A stretch of DNA of 64,000 nt from Pilaira anomala (lineage: Eukaryota > Mucoromycota > Mucoromycetes > Mucorales > Mucoraceae). Shown one piece after another: positions 49,421 through 61,240 of this stretch (its first letter is position 1; each line of letters starts with the position of its first letter). The notes below the pieces were generated by a model. The model searched no databases, was not told the DNA's origin, and was given only the letters and a program-made list of their open reading frames with translations. The translations under genes were made by a program, and so were the position numbers. Location of the stretch: the NCBI GenBank assembly GCA_025716855.1, contig JAIXMQ010000043.1:124001-188000 (forward strand), written 5' to 3'.

Positions 49421-52250
49421 CGGTCTTAGTCCTATTTTAACTTTAAAAAAAAAATGACTTTTTGGTTACCTCAAGAGAAGTAATGTACAAGTGCAAATAT
49501 TTTTTTTTTTAAGAAGAGATAAAGATGTGGTCTAGTGAAAAAGAGTTTAAACTGGTATTACCATCTCAGAAATCTTGGAATTAATTTTTTTTTTTTTGAA
49601 GCATGACGATTTTTCAATTGTTTCATAATTGTGTATAATGCTTATTACTTCATGATGAATACAACGATCTAAACTTTATTATGTTAGACTAAAACCATGA
49701 TAACACATTTTTCTAATTTCTATAACACTTCATTTTTTTTTTTTTTTTTTTTACTCTAGATTAAAAAAGTTAACATAGGTATAGGTGTGTATAGCGTAAT
49801 GAAGCTGCTTATTTTTTTACGTGTAACACCCATTCATTAGACGTACCAGTCATAAGAGAGAGTGAGAAATTAATTGAAGAAAAAAAGAAAGAGACAGATA
49901 AATATAGAGAGTGTAGAAAAAAAAAAGAAGAAGATGTTCCAATTAAAGTAAACTAAAAAAAAAACTAAGTAGACACAGACACACGTCAATTGCTTATTAA
50001 AATATTGGTTTTCCTCTTTTGTGTTGTCTTCTTTAGAAGATTTCATTTTTACGGTCTTTGGCCATATATAGATATGTTTCGATTGAGAGATCAAAACTAA
50101 ATCCCCTGCATGAAAGAAAAAAAAAAACCCACTTTATATTAATTAAACTTATTTTTTCCCTGGGTGGTCAGGTCACACAATTTTTTAAAAAAAGTCCGTG
50201 TAATAAACTTGTGAACCAAATAAAGTGCGGCCTTTCTTTTTTTGAACGAGAAAAAAAAAAAAAGAGGAGCGTGCGTTACATTAGAAAAAAAAAAAAAAAA
50301 AAGTAATTTCTTAATTTAGTTTTCCCTAATCAGCATTCTATATTCTTCCTCGTACTACTTATGCACGTTCTTTTTCTCTTCTAAAAGTAAAGTGTAGTAG
50401 ATACGTTAGTATAATAGCTTGGCCCTATGATTATCTCCCTTGAGAGAGAGAGGACAGAAAGTACAGTGAAAGAGAGCAATACATAATGTTATTTGATTTG
50501 TGTATACTTTTATGCATAATTCATTGTCCTGTATATTATTATTATTTTTTTTTTTAATAAAGTTTATTAAACAATTTTATTACTTTATATTACAATAAAA
50601 ATCGCCACATATGTACAAAAATCGGTTATGATGAAAGCGTAAAAATAGATACTCAATCTTATTATAGATACACTTCCAATAATATCCATCTACCCTTCTA
50701 CCTTAGAAAAATTGGAAAATAAAATAAGGATAACGCACAGTCTATTTTGATTTACTTGCTAAAGGACATAATCCGAAGAAAAGAAGTAAAATGTGGTACG
50801 ATATATAAATTTTTTTTTTAACTTTAGTTGTTTTATATATCTCTCACACACACAAAAAAAAAATAAAAACATAACCAGTTTTTTTTTTATATATATAAAG
50901 ATTTGAAACTTTATCAGATAGTATCATTGTATATTCATGCTGATGAAAGTCTATATTTGTCAATTGTGTTATCATGTACAGCGATACAGATCAATGCTTT
51001 TGCACATATGATCCTATTTTAACAAACCCCAAAAATCAAAAAAAAAACAAATAGACCTATCGATTCAGCTCTCTCCAAAAAGAGAAAATAACTTCTTTAA
51101 TTTACTTACATGAATCTTAATTTCGTTTTTTTTTTTTTTAACCAATATTTTTGCTTGATTTTTTTTACAAGCTAAAAATGCATTTGTCAAAAAAAAAAAA
51201 AAAAAAAAATAGAAGATCTTTTTTTTTGGGGGGGTGACAATAAGGATCCTTTTACATCAAAACCAAGATAAATCTCTATAGCAACAAAAATTCCATAGTG
51301 ATTGAATTAAATGCAAAGTGTATATAAAAATAAAATAAAAACAATGAAAATTTTATGATTTAGTTTCTCTTCACTTATTAAAAACACGTCAATACAAAGA
51401 AAAAAAAAATATATTTGACTTAAAGGGGGAAAAAAAAAAAAAAAAGTAAAAAAGACGTGTTATGGTGTTTTCAATATATGCAATTAATTCATTGTTTTTT
51501 TTTTGTTATGTACGTGTTTTTGCAATTATTATTATTTTTTTTAAAAAAAAAAACGTGAAGTCAATTTAAAAGTTTTTTTTTTTTTCTCTCCCTTCACATA
51601 TAATATATTTGTATTACTACTCTTCAGAAGCTGAGAATAACAAAAGTGCTTTTGTGTCAAATCCGGAAACAATTTTTTGGTAATGGTTGCACGATGTTCC
51701 CAAAAAAAAATAAAAAATAAAAGAGTGATGTAAAATGATAGACTCTTACAACGTCAAAAAAAAAAAAAGAAGCACAAGTATGAATTCCCAAAAGAAGGGA
51801 AGAAGTAAAAATGGGATTCAATAAATTGATTTACAACAAAGAGAGAGAGAGAGGGTATTAAAGTTGCATTTTTTTTTTAAAAAAAAAAGTCAAGGCGTTA
51901 ATTTTACCAAGGTGATGCAATTAAAATGACTTTGACCGAGAGAGGTTAATCTAAGGAGGGGGGGGGGAAGAATAAGCGTGTGTATATGTGTTTCGCTCTT
52001 AAGTACGGTCTTTGACCATTTATGGAGATAATACGGAGGAATCTAGTTTAAAACAAATACAAACTGAGGAAGAGTGGTGGTAATTAAGCTTTTATCACTT
52101 GGAAACAGTTTTATTGGCCGGGTGATCAGTGTTCTGTTCAGATAAATAGTCAGACACTTTTTCAGGATTTCAAAAAATTATTATCACTCTTCTTCTTTTA
52201 ATCAATCAATCTTATTAAATATCTTAAGAAAAAAAAAAGCATACTATAAA

Positions 52251-53324
52251 ATGGCTAAAACTAACAACAACAACAACAACAACAACAACAATAACAACAA
52301 CAGTAACGTCGATCAATCTGCTATTCCTAGACCATTGAATTGTTTCTTAATGTATCGTCTTGAAAAGCAAAAAGAAATCGTTGCTAAATGTTCTGGCGCT
52401 AATCATCGTGACATTTCTAAAATCATTGCTAAATGGTGGAGAGAAGCTTCTGAAGCTGAAAAGAAGCCCTTCCGTGAGAGAGCTCGTATTGCAAAGATTG
52501 AACATCGCAACTTGTAAGTATATATAAATTCATTTTTTTTTTGTCACACCTTTATTGACATATTTTTTTTTTTTTTTGTGCTCACTAGATATCCTGATTA
52601 CAAGTATACACCCAAAAAGAAAACTGCTCCTAAGCGTGTTTATATTCGTAAAAACAAGAAGGAACAATTTACTTCTCGTGAAAAAGAAAACAACAAGTTC
52701 ATGGAAATGATTTATGACGATTGTTCTGCTCTTGAATCTATTGAACAAGGAAAATCTATCCAGATGACTACCAAGAAAGTGATTAGCAAGAAAGTCACCA
52801 AGAAGCAACAACAACAACAACAACAACAACAAAAGCAAGTTGTTGAACAAGAAGAAAAATTCGATGAAAAAATCTATCAAGACTATCAACCTGATTGTAG
52901 ATATGCTTCTTCCACTACACCCGATTTCAGTTCTCAAACCACGAGTCCTTTCAACGATAGTTTTTCTGATTTCTCTAGCCCTCAAGCTATTTATTCACCT
53001 TATGAAACCAATATGCCTTACTCTATGATCGATACCACCATTTCACCATTCAGCGTACTTGATACACCTTATATTAATGAATACAATGCTTATGCTACTA
53101 TGCCCTTGATTGACCAAATCGATTATTTTCATTTTGATCACGCTCCTATGCCCACTGATAACAAATATACTACTACTACTACTAGTGCTATTACTCAACC
53201 TCAAGAATTTGGCTGGACTGAATATCCAGACTTTTGTTCTACTGAACAATACCAAAGTACTTTTAATATGCTTGATGTTCAACAACAACTTCAATTTATT
53301 AACCCTGCTCTTCTTCATATGTAA
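52251..53324 (+). CDS. HMG-box transcription factor (MATA_HMG type)
   Basis: Two exons (52251-52513, 52589-53324) encode 332 residues. After an Asn tract from AAC repeats, residues 25-95 form an HMG box: IPRPLNCFLMYRLEKQKEIV, HRDISKIIAKWWREASEAEK and HRNLYPDYKYTPKKK, the pattern of the fungal mating-type/Ste11 group. The intron splits the box at its third helix (after HRN). A basic segment, a poly-Gln run and a Ser/Thr/Tyr/Pro-rich activation-like tail follow. Mucorales sexM/sexP proteins are HMG proteins flanked by a triose-phosphate transporter and an RNA helicase. Neither is present here, so this is more likely a non-sex-locus HMG regulator. A long AT-rich upstream region precedes it. Confidence 0.9.
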
Positions 53325-53631
53325 ACCTTTTTATTTTTATTTTATTTTTATTTTTTTTTTAAGTCCTTATATATCCCCCCCTTATATCTTTCTTCTATGA
53401 TCAATGTTATACCCTTTCTTTATGATACACAAACAAGCTTTTTTATATCATTTTCTTTTTTTTTTTTTATTGTAAAACCCAAACCCCATTTAGATTCTTA
53501 TTTTTTTAATTATTATTTTTTTTTTTTTATTTTTTTGCTTTTTTCTCTTTTTATATATATTAGAATAAAAAATTAATTCTCAAAAAAAAAAAAAATTGTT
53601 TATTTGTTTCAAAAAAAAAACTTAGTTAATT

Positions 53632-54430
53632 TTAAACAGCATAAGCCTTCTTACCATGATCCTAAAAAACATATAAAAATCAATTTCCCAAGTACAAAAA
53701 AAAAGATAATAATGCAAATAAATACTTACACTAATGACACAGATATGATCTAAATCACGGAAATACTCATTATAATCCAAAGCATAACCAACAACAAACT
53801 CATCAGGAATAGAGAAACCGACATAATCAGGAGTATAACCGTTACTCTTGGGAGTCTTCTTAACTAATAAACTAGTGACCTTGACAGACTTGGGTTCAAA
53901 ATCTTGCAATTTCTTTAATAATTGAACCATGGTAGCACCAGTATCAATAATATCTTCAACAATTAAAAGATTCTAAATTTTTTTGATACTAGTTTAGATT
54001 TTTTCGCTTATCTCTTATCTACAATTTTTTTTTTTTTTTTTTTTTTTACCTTTCCCCTGAACTCATTACATTCTTCATCTGTGATAGACATAGTAACACC
54101 TTCAGATTGATCATTCTTATAAGACTTGACGCGAATAAATTCTAAGCTTAAAGGAATCGTTTTACCGTCCTTGGTTAATTTCTTAACAGCGTTCACAAGG
54201 TCTGCAAAGTATTGGTGACCACCCTTCAAGATACAACAAACAACTAAAGGCCCAGTAGTATCTTCAACAATTAAGCGTGCGAGCTTATTTACTCTGTCCA
54301 TAATAACTCCGTGAGGAATAAGGATAGAAGAAACATCCTTTTCATAATGAGTGGGAATCACAAAGTGGTCAAGAGAATAGTGATTCATCTCGGTTGTTAC
54401 ATCAATCCATTGAGAAGGGTCCATGGGCAT
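53632..54430 (-). CDS. hpt1: Hypoxanthine-guanine phosphoribosyltransferase
   Basis: Three exons (54430-54050, 53972-53730, 53661-53632) encode 217 residues. [29 protein letters not shown], the PRPP-binding loop [34 protein letters not shown] and [20 protein letters not shown] match eukaryotic HPRT throughout, including the catalytic loop. The enzyme salvages hypoxanthine and guanine to IMP and GMP using PRPP. The last exon holds only DHGKKAYAV and the stop. The gene converges on the HMG-box gene, with about 300 bp of T-rich sequence between the stops. The symbol follows yeast usage. Confidence 0.96.
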
Positions 54431-55076
54431 TTTATAATATATTGTTATTTTTTTTTCAAATGAGAGGGAAAAAAAAAAAAAAAAAAAGATAATGGAAAAA
54501 AAAAAAAAAAATCTTATTTTTTCTTTTTCGACCCTGTGACTGTTTGGAAAAAAAAAACTATATTTTTTTTCTTCTTTTGACTGAAGCTCTCACCACTTTT
54601 CTGGTTTTTTTTTTTTTTTAAGATGTTAATGTAAATAAACATTAGAGTAAAAAAAAAAAAAGTAGTAATAGAATGAGTGTGTAACCATTATGCCAATACA
54701 AACAACACACACACAAAAAAAAAACATTAAAAATGCCTGAAAATAGAGATTAAAAATAGAATATGTAGAGACAACGAAATAACATTTTTACTTGAACGTC
54801 ATTGAATTGTGTGTATTTTGTATTACCTTGCTCCTAAAAAAAAAAAAAAGATATTAAAACGTGTGCGCGTATCATTTTTTTTTTTCAGGAACGATGATAC
54901 CTCTCTTTGTTACAATAACAACAACAAAAACTTTATTTCGGGCAGCGCAGAGGAAGAAGGGCGTACAACAACATACTTTTGGGTATTAACCGAGAAGATC
55001 TCGTTGCTATGTTACGTTTTTTTTTTTTTTTTTTTTTTTTTTCATTCGATTAAAAGTGTTTATACAGTAGCCATCT

Positions 55077-55112
<36 letters not shown>

Positions 55113-55863
55113 AACAAAAGAATTGTACTTATACTTTATAAACCAAATGTAAATCAGAATATCAGAAATTTAGAATTTCCCAAACGTTGTTTTATTGGTA
55201 TGAGATCAAAAAGAAAAGAAGGAGTGATTTGAGAGGGTTTTCGATATTATTAAATATTCTTAATTTAGAATAACAAAAGAGTGAGAGATTGGCGCCTTTT
55301 AATATCTATTCATTGATACCTTTGGGGGGAGGGGGAAAGAAGGTGCTCCTAAAAAATGATTTAAAAGAATTTGCTTATAGATGGATCATCGCTATACATA
55401 TATATATAATGCATTTAGTGAGAATACGTAATGCATTATGTAAAAATTGGTTTATTTTAGGTAAAATAAATCTAAAATTGTTCCGGGCCAAAAATAAATT
55501 CACATAAAAATTCTCTTTGTCTCGCTCGCGTTTTTTTTTTAAGAAAAACGTGTCTTGTTCGGTGAAAACGTTCCGTTCGAAAGTTTTATTAAAATTTATT
55601 TCCTCCCCCCCCCCCTTTTTTTTTAATAAGGTTGAGCACGTCCCACTTAAACGCGAACATTTATTAATAATTATTTGTTGAATCAAATATAAACTTAATT
55701 AAATGTATCCAATATATAACTACGCAACACACGCTTATATTACATTGTATAACATTTCTTCTTTTGTATATTCACATATAAGTTTTTCCTATCTTTAGAG
55801 TTTTTATATTTTATTATGTAAACAAATAATAGTTTTTCATGAAAAAGGCGTCTTTAAGAGATT

Positions 55864-55938
<75 letters not shown>

Positions 55939-56296
55939 TATACATATACAGAACAAATGACTACCCGGACAAGTGAATAACTCATTTTTTCTTTTAAATG
56001 AGTTGTAATAAGCGTCATCATTACTATACGCTTTGATAGAAACAAAAGTCAAAGATCAGGCGACAAAGTAGCAAAGCTTGTCTAGTGAATCATTTATCGG
56101 CGGGATAAATATTTGACAAGCATAAAAAGGGGGGGAAACCCACATTCTTATCAGATGGAATAAGAAAGTCACGTTTAATTAAGCCGAGTAAGAGGAAAAT
56201 CATTATCAGTAACTCTTTCCCCTTTCTCTCTTTCTCTCTCTCTCTCTTTTTTTTTATTTTTTTTTTCTATATATATATATATATATATATTTACTT
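54431..56296. other. Divergent intergenic region, HPRT / HAO genes
   Basis: Simple repeats dominate: AT repeats at about 55081-55108, a long CT array at 55866 and G/C homopolymers. A further CT-rich tract (56226-56248) and an AT repeat lie just upstream of the dioxygenase start. No gene is seen. Confidence 0.45.
55866..55935. repeat. CT microsatellite, about 35 units
   Basis: An uninterrupted CT run of about 70 bp. Confidence 0.97.
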
Positions 56297-57030
56297 ATGC
56301 TTTTACCACCTATCAACTTTAATAAATGGTTGGAAGAGAATTCAGAAAAACTTCAACCACCTGTAAATAATTTCTTGTTATTCAAGGGAGAAGATACGAT
56401 TATTATGGTTGTAGGTGGTCCTAACCAACGAACGGATTATCATATCAACGAAACTGAGGTATATATATATATATATATATATTTAAATACAGAATTTAAA
56501 TTAATTTATTCAATACTTAGGAATGGTTCTATCAAGTAAAAGGGGATTTATTGATTAAAGTAGTGGATGATGGTAACTTTAAAGATATTCATGTAAGAGA
56601 GGGTGACATGTTTCTTCTTCCTCGTAAGTGTCTATCTACACCTATATACATATATATATATATACAAATAAGAAAAGAAAACCAATTTTTATATGTATAT
56701 AGCCAAAGTACCTCATAATCCAGTTCGATTTAATGATACAGTAGGATTAGTTGTTGAAAGAGTTCGATTACCCCATCACACAGGTAAAAAAAAAAAACAC
56801 ACACAAAAAAAAAAGTGTAACTGAAAGAAATGACTAATCGCATTTTTAAATTATTTTTAGATGCTTTGAGGTGGTATTGTGAAAAAGATGATTGTCACGC
56901 AATTGTATATGAAGAAACATTTCACTGTGTCGATCTTGGTTCTCAGCTTAAACCTATTATTGAAAGATTTGCCGGTAGTAAAGACTTGCGAACTTGTAAA
57001 AAATGTGGACATCTTAATTCAACTAAATGA
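56297..57030 (+). CDS. BNA1: 3-hydroxyanthranilate 3,4-dioxygenase
   Basis: Four exons (56297-56458, 56521-56623, 56703-56783, 56861-57030) encode 171 residues, the usual size of the fungal/bacterial single-cupin enzyme. Key segments are [20 protein letters not shown] with RTDYHINE (iron-ligand His and Glu region), [32 protein letters not shown] (second His) and VVERVR. The C-terminus has the Cys pairs of the second, rubredoxin-like metal site (CEKDDC, CKKC). The enzyme opens the ring of 3-hydroxyanthranilate to give the precursor of quinolinate in the kynurenine route to NAD. It is followed in the same direction by the carrier gene, 490 bp away. Each of the three introns is 62-79 nt. Confidence 0.95.
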
Positions 57031-57478
57031 TCTTTCCCTCGTCGTTTTATACTATAAAAGTCATTATTATACATATATATATAAGAGAGATAGACTGAAT
57101 TATAAAACCATTCTTTTATCCCTTTTCTTTTTATTCTTTGCTTGTAATTTATCACTCACACACAAAAAAAAAAAAAATCGCTCATCAAGGCGCATTATTT
57201 ACATACTGATTGTTATCAAGTGAATTACAAGACTTTTTTTTTTTTTTTTTTTTCAAAAAAACAATCCTAATGTGTAACATCATCAAAGTGACTTGTTTTC
57301 CCCACAATCACTAGATTTTAACTCACTTCCAATTTTCAAAACTTTAGCGTCTGTTTGCCCAATTGATCGATGTGTGTGGCTTTCAGTTATCTTTTTTGAT
57401 TTAGAAGCGGAGATGATGATCCTTAGTACCTGAAAAAAAAAAAGGTTCTTTTTGATCTTCTTTTTTTCTTTTTACTTT

Positions 57479-57502
57479 CTCTCTCTCTCTCTCTCTCTCT
57501 CT
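57479..57502 (+). promoter_or_regulatory. CT tract just upstream of the carrier start codon
   Basis: (CT)12 ends 18 bp before the ATG. A similar CT-rich tract precedes the dioxygenase ATG (56226-56248). Pyrimidine-rich leaders are common in fungal promoters. The regulatory role is inferred. Confidence 0.35.
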
Positions 57503-57520
57503 TCTATTTTTATAACCAAA

Positions 57521-57859
57521 ATGTCTACTTTGGTCGCTGAAACTATTCAAATTGGTGATCAAAAGCCAGGGTAAAAAAAAAGAAAAGAAAAAGAGATATC
57601 ATGCTTTCAAACACAAAATAATCAATCCATTCTTTTTTTTATTAGTGTATCTCAAGCAGTCAAGGATTGTATCAGTGGTACTGTAGGTGGTATCTTTCAA
57701 GTCTTTACTGGTCAAGTAAGTAAAACAAATTGATGATTTTTCTTCTAGTGTATCTAATTTGATCTTTTTTTTTTTTTTTTTTTTAACATCTATTTTTTTT
57801 TTATAGCCTTTTGACACGGTGAAAGTCGTGAGTAAAATCTCTTTCTGGATATTTAAATT

Positions 57860-57891
<32 letters not shown>

Positions 57892-58871
57892 CATTAACAA
57901 TTTTGATTTTAATATGTAGCGTTTACAAACACAATCTACAACAAACCCACTTTATACTGGTATGCTTGATTGTGTTAAAAAGACACATGCAAAGGAAGGT
58001 TTCACTGGATTTTACAAGGTACGAAAAAAAAAAAAAAACTTTTAAAAGTTACTATATACGGCAACATGTTTGAACTTATACAGTTAAAAAAAAAAAAAAG
58101 GGTACAATGACACCTTTAGTAGGTATTGGTGCATGTGTCTCTATTCAATTTGTTGTATTGGAAGCCATGAAACGTCACTTTACAACCAAGAACGGAGCAG
58201 GTGAATTCTTGAGTAATGGTCAACTTTATTTAGCTGGTGCAGCCAGTGGTGTTGCCAACTCGATCGTTTCAGGACCCGTGGAACATATCCGTACACGTCT
58301 TCAGGTACAAACCGGTACTGGATACAGTGGACCTTTAGATTGTATTCGACAAATCTATCGTTCTCATGGTATCGCAGGTATCTATAAAGGACAAGCGATC
58401 ACGATGGCACGTGAATTCCAAGGTTATGGTGCTTATTTCTTGGCTTATGAGTATTTAGTACAAGAGGCAATGAAGAAGGATGGTTTAAAGTCTCGCTCCG
58501 AGTTACCTACTTGGAAGGTCTGTGCTTTTGGTGCTGCTGCAGGTTACGCTATGTGGCTTACTATTTACCCTATGGACGCTATTAAATCTAAGTTACAAAC
58601 AGATGGGTTCTCTCCTGAAAATAAGAAATATAATTCCGTCTTGGATTGTGCTCGTAAGACTTTTGCAAAGGAAGGTTTGGCGGGTTTCTTTAGAGGTATT
58701 GGTCCTTGTTTATTACGTGCTGCTCCTGCTAATGCTGCTACTTTTGTTGGGTAAGTTTTTTTTTTTTTATTTTTTTTTTAAAAAAAAACAGAAAACTTGA
58801 TATTCACTTTTTTACTTTTTTTTTTTTTTTTTTGTAGTTTTGAAATGGCTATGCGTGTATTAAAAGATTAG
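57521..58871 (+). CDS. Mitochondrial carrier, YMC1/carnitine-ornithine type
   Basis: Six exons (57521-57570, 57646-57715, 57807-57827, 57920-58018, 58101-58750, 58838-58871) encode 307 residues with three mitochondrial-carrier repeats. The signatures are PFDTVKVRLQ (split by an intron), [10 protein letters not shown] and [10 protein letters not shown], each followed by the G-x-x-G-x-x-x-G type helix ([27 protein letters not shown]). The second signature, with Glu in place of Asp and PVEHIR, plus [16 protein letters not shown] are typical of the YMC1/CRC1/SLC25A29 branch, which carries amino acids or acyl-carnitines. The exact substrate cannot be read from sequence. Exon 3 is a 21-nt microexon. 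The acceptor of exon 5 is an AG after fourteen A residues. Confidence 0.92.
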
Positions 58872-59083
58872 ATTTAAAAAAAAAAACATGTATATACAGT
58901 GCGTCCACTCTCAAATGGAAATTTTTTTGAACTCATTTGTACAATTTTTGAAAATAAAATAAAGCATTCCACCAATTAAAATTCGAACTTAATTTGGAAC
59001 ACTTTTGGAAGTTCAATTGGAACTTAAGTCTGAACATTATTTTTTTTTTACTAGTATCAGAAGTATTTAGCTGAACCTGACAG

Positions 59084-59410
59084 CTATGAAATAAAAAAAA
59101 ATAAGACCAACCGCAGTAATAGACCCACCTTCTAAGCTTCAGGAGCCCCACAAGCAGTACTTGATTGATTTTTTTATTATTATGAAAATCCATCTGTGCT
59201 GTGATAACCAATGCCGTAGAGAGTCTACTAACTGCAGCTTTTGAAGGTCTTGGCATTAAGAAGTCTAGAATTCATGAGTTTATGGAAGATGAATGCAATC
59301 TTTCTTTTAAAGTAGCCACACTTTTTATTATCTAGGCCCTCGCAATGACAACACTAATCTTGAAAGGAGGAGGAGATTAAAGTGGATGAACACTAGATAT
59401 GGACTTTACA
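59084..59410 (+). pseudogene. Tc1/mariner transposase N-terminal relic, copy A
   Basis: CAGTGCGTCCACTC at 58896 looks like a terminal repeat end. Downstream, the plus strand encodes VESLLTAAFEGLGIKKSRIH, then FMEDECNLSF and RNDNTNLERRRRLKW. This is the HTH-to-DDE linker pattern of Mucorales Tc1-like elements. Stops and shifts break the frame, and an A tract (59409-59436) ends it. No catalytic motif remains. Confidence 0.6.
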
Positions 59411-59459
59411 AAAAAAAAAAAAAAAAAAAAAAAAAAACTGTGTGTTTATTGACGAATAT

Positions 59460-59946
59460 CAGGCTTCGATATAAACATGAGAGACGCAGTAGAGCGTGGT
59501 CAAGAAAAGGTACCGAAGCTATCACTCCCACCTGCAAGTACCAGAGCAGTATCACATACTGTTATTGGAGCAATTACTTGATTTAGTAATTAACAGGGGA
59601 ATGAGTGCTTGAGCTACTGCGATAAAGCTAAATATCAAGCCTCGTATTGCTCAAATTTGGGTAAAGAAAGATCAAGACGATCCACAAACCTATTTAGAGA
59701 GAAAAGAAGGTAGTGGTGGTAGGCCATTGGGAAGACCACCACCTAAGCTTAGGAGATGAACATGAAAAGTTCTTGTTGGTGGATTTGGTAGATGACCACC
59801 AGCCCTCTTTGGTCTTAGATCAGATAATGGATAGTCTTACTAAACAGTTTACTGATCTTAGTATATAATAAGACAGGACTATATAATTTTGTTACTGAAA
59901 AATGTAGAATCTCTCTTAAACGACGAGCTCATTTTCACTCGGTCGA
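59460..59946 (+). pseudogene. Tc1/mariner transposase N-terminal relic, copy B
   Basis: A second, independent fragment has IKLNIKPRIAQIWVKKDQ (helix-turn-helix), GSGGRPLGRPP (AT-hook-like linker), LVDDQPSLVLDQIMDSL and TEKCRISLK followed by RAHFHS. Frameshifts and stops interrupt it. It stops abruptly at about 59946, where LINE-type coding sequence begins. Confidence 0.6.
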
Positions 59947-60950
59947 TACCAATATGTCTGGCAAAACAAACGGCCTCTAGTTTCTTTTGATCAACTGTGT
60001 CTACCGCTTTCTGAGGGGGGGGGGGCTTGGGCTCATACATCCAGCAAACAACACCTGGTTTTACAAAAACGTTTTCTGACTCACCTATTTGACCTAGATA
60101 CTATGACTGAAGATCCTAATATTCTTACGTCCTTCTTAAAAAGCTTTTGTCAAGAGTTAACCCCACAGCTTCGAACTGCTACCATCTCCTTCTTTGTGCC
60201 GGAATTTCGGAAACATGATCTCAATCACCCCACCTCTATTATCCATACCATGTACAAAGCATTTGATCATTTTCGTGTTCGATTTAAATTCTCTTCAGTA
60301 CCTTTAGGCACTCTACTACAACTTCCGGTGACTTATATGCTGAATCCTATTCCTAACGATCATTGACTCCATCGATATCCTAAACTGTTAGCCTCACAAC
60401 TATCTCTGTATGATCCGGTGGTGGGTAATTTTTTTAGATTACGAGTACCACGGGAGCTCAAATCCAACAAAAAATAATGAAACAGCTACTTAATGATATT
60501 CTTGATACGCACATAATACAGCCTCAAGCATATGTTTGGAACTATCTTGGCCCTGACTTGGATCTAGATGAAACCGAAGATGAATCCCTACATCAACAAT
60601 TTACGAAAACCTTCCTATGGGCAAAATTCGAGTCAAAAAACTTTCGTCTTCATCACTATACTGCAGCCAAATCCAAGAAATTCCGTATTTCTCATAAAAA
60701 GTTACAGTCCTTTTGGTCGTCTCCCATGCTCCTTCTAGCTAGACAGGTGTGGCCTCAAATTTCCCAATTTTATCAAAACCAATGTTTCCAAGTCAAATAT
60801 TACACTATTATTTCGACCATTCAATACTTTATCTGGACTCACTTTTGGAAACATACCATTGATGGAGCTCCTTTCAACCTAACCAATGTTAAACAGACCA
60901 TCAATAGAAACATTGATATTCTCTTGAACCCTATCGATAGCGACTAACTT
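59947..60950 (+). pseudogene. 5'-truncated LINE-type retrotransposon (post-RT region)
   Basis: The sequence opens with RPLVSFDQLCLPLSEGG then GLGLIHP, matching the P-x-V-x-F-x-x-L-C-x-P-x-x-x-G-G-L-G-L block after the reverse-transcriptase domain of L1-like LINEs. It then continues (60103-60366) through TSFLKSFCQELTPQ to LGTLLQLPVTYM, has an in-frame TGA at 60364, and shifts frame to 60477-60947. A run of eleven G residues (60015-60025) shifts the frame within the GG block. 5' truncation at 59947 is the typical outcome of target-primed reverse transcription. The 3' end is probably before 61240, where a poly-T/AATAAAG region occurs. Confidence 0.65.
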
Positions 60951-61240
60951 CTCTTATCCATCTCAATCAAAACTCTACAGGCTTATTTCACCCAATTTTC
61001 CTTTTCTCCTCATTATTCATATATTATCCAGCTTCACCTCTCCGCGATGTGACACTTTTACAAAAAGAATTTAATCTAAATAAAAGTAATTCTACACAAC
61101 AACAAAAAAATGTTTGTGAGAGGTGGTGGTCGTTGTTGTTACATAATACAGATAAATGTCTTATGATCTGACCGAAATTAACATTGTATCACCCCCGCCT
61201 TTTATAAAGCGGAGGTCTGTTTTTATTTAATAAAGTTAAG

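Larger units (their letters stand above)
44925..52250. other. 7.3-kb gene desert between divergent genes
   Basis: No supported coding gene. Contents are CA/CT microsatellites (45412-45505), dense A/T homopolymers, GT repeats (48154-48172), a pair of inverted repeats (48283-48432) and scattered short ORFs with homopolymer composition. It forms the shared upstream space of the RhoGEF-like and HMG-box genes and could hold regulatory sequence or a non-coding RNA. Confidence 0.5.

Noticed and set aside
55837..56052. Arg-Glu repeat ORFs
   Set aside because: Translations of the CT microsatellite.
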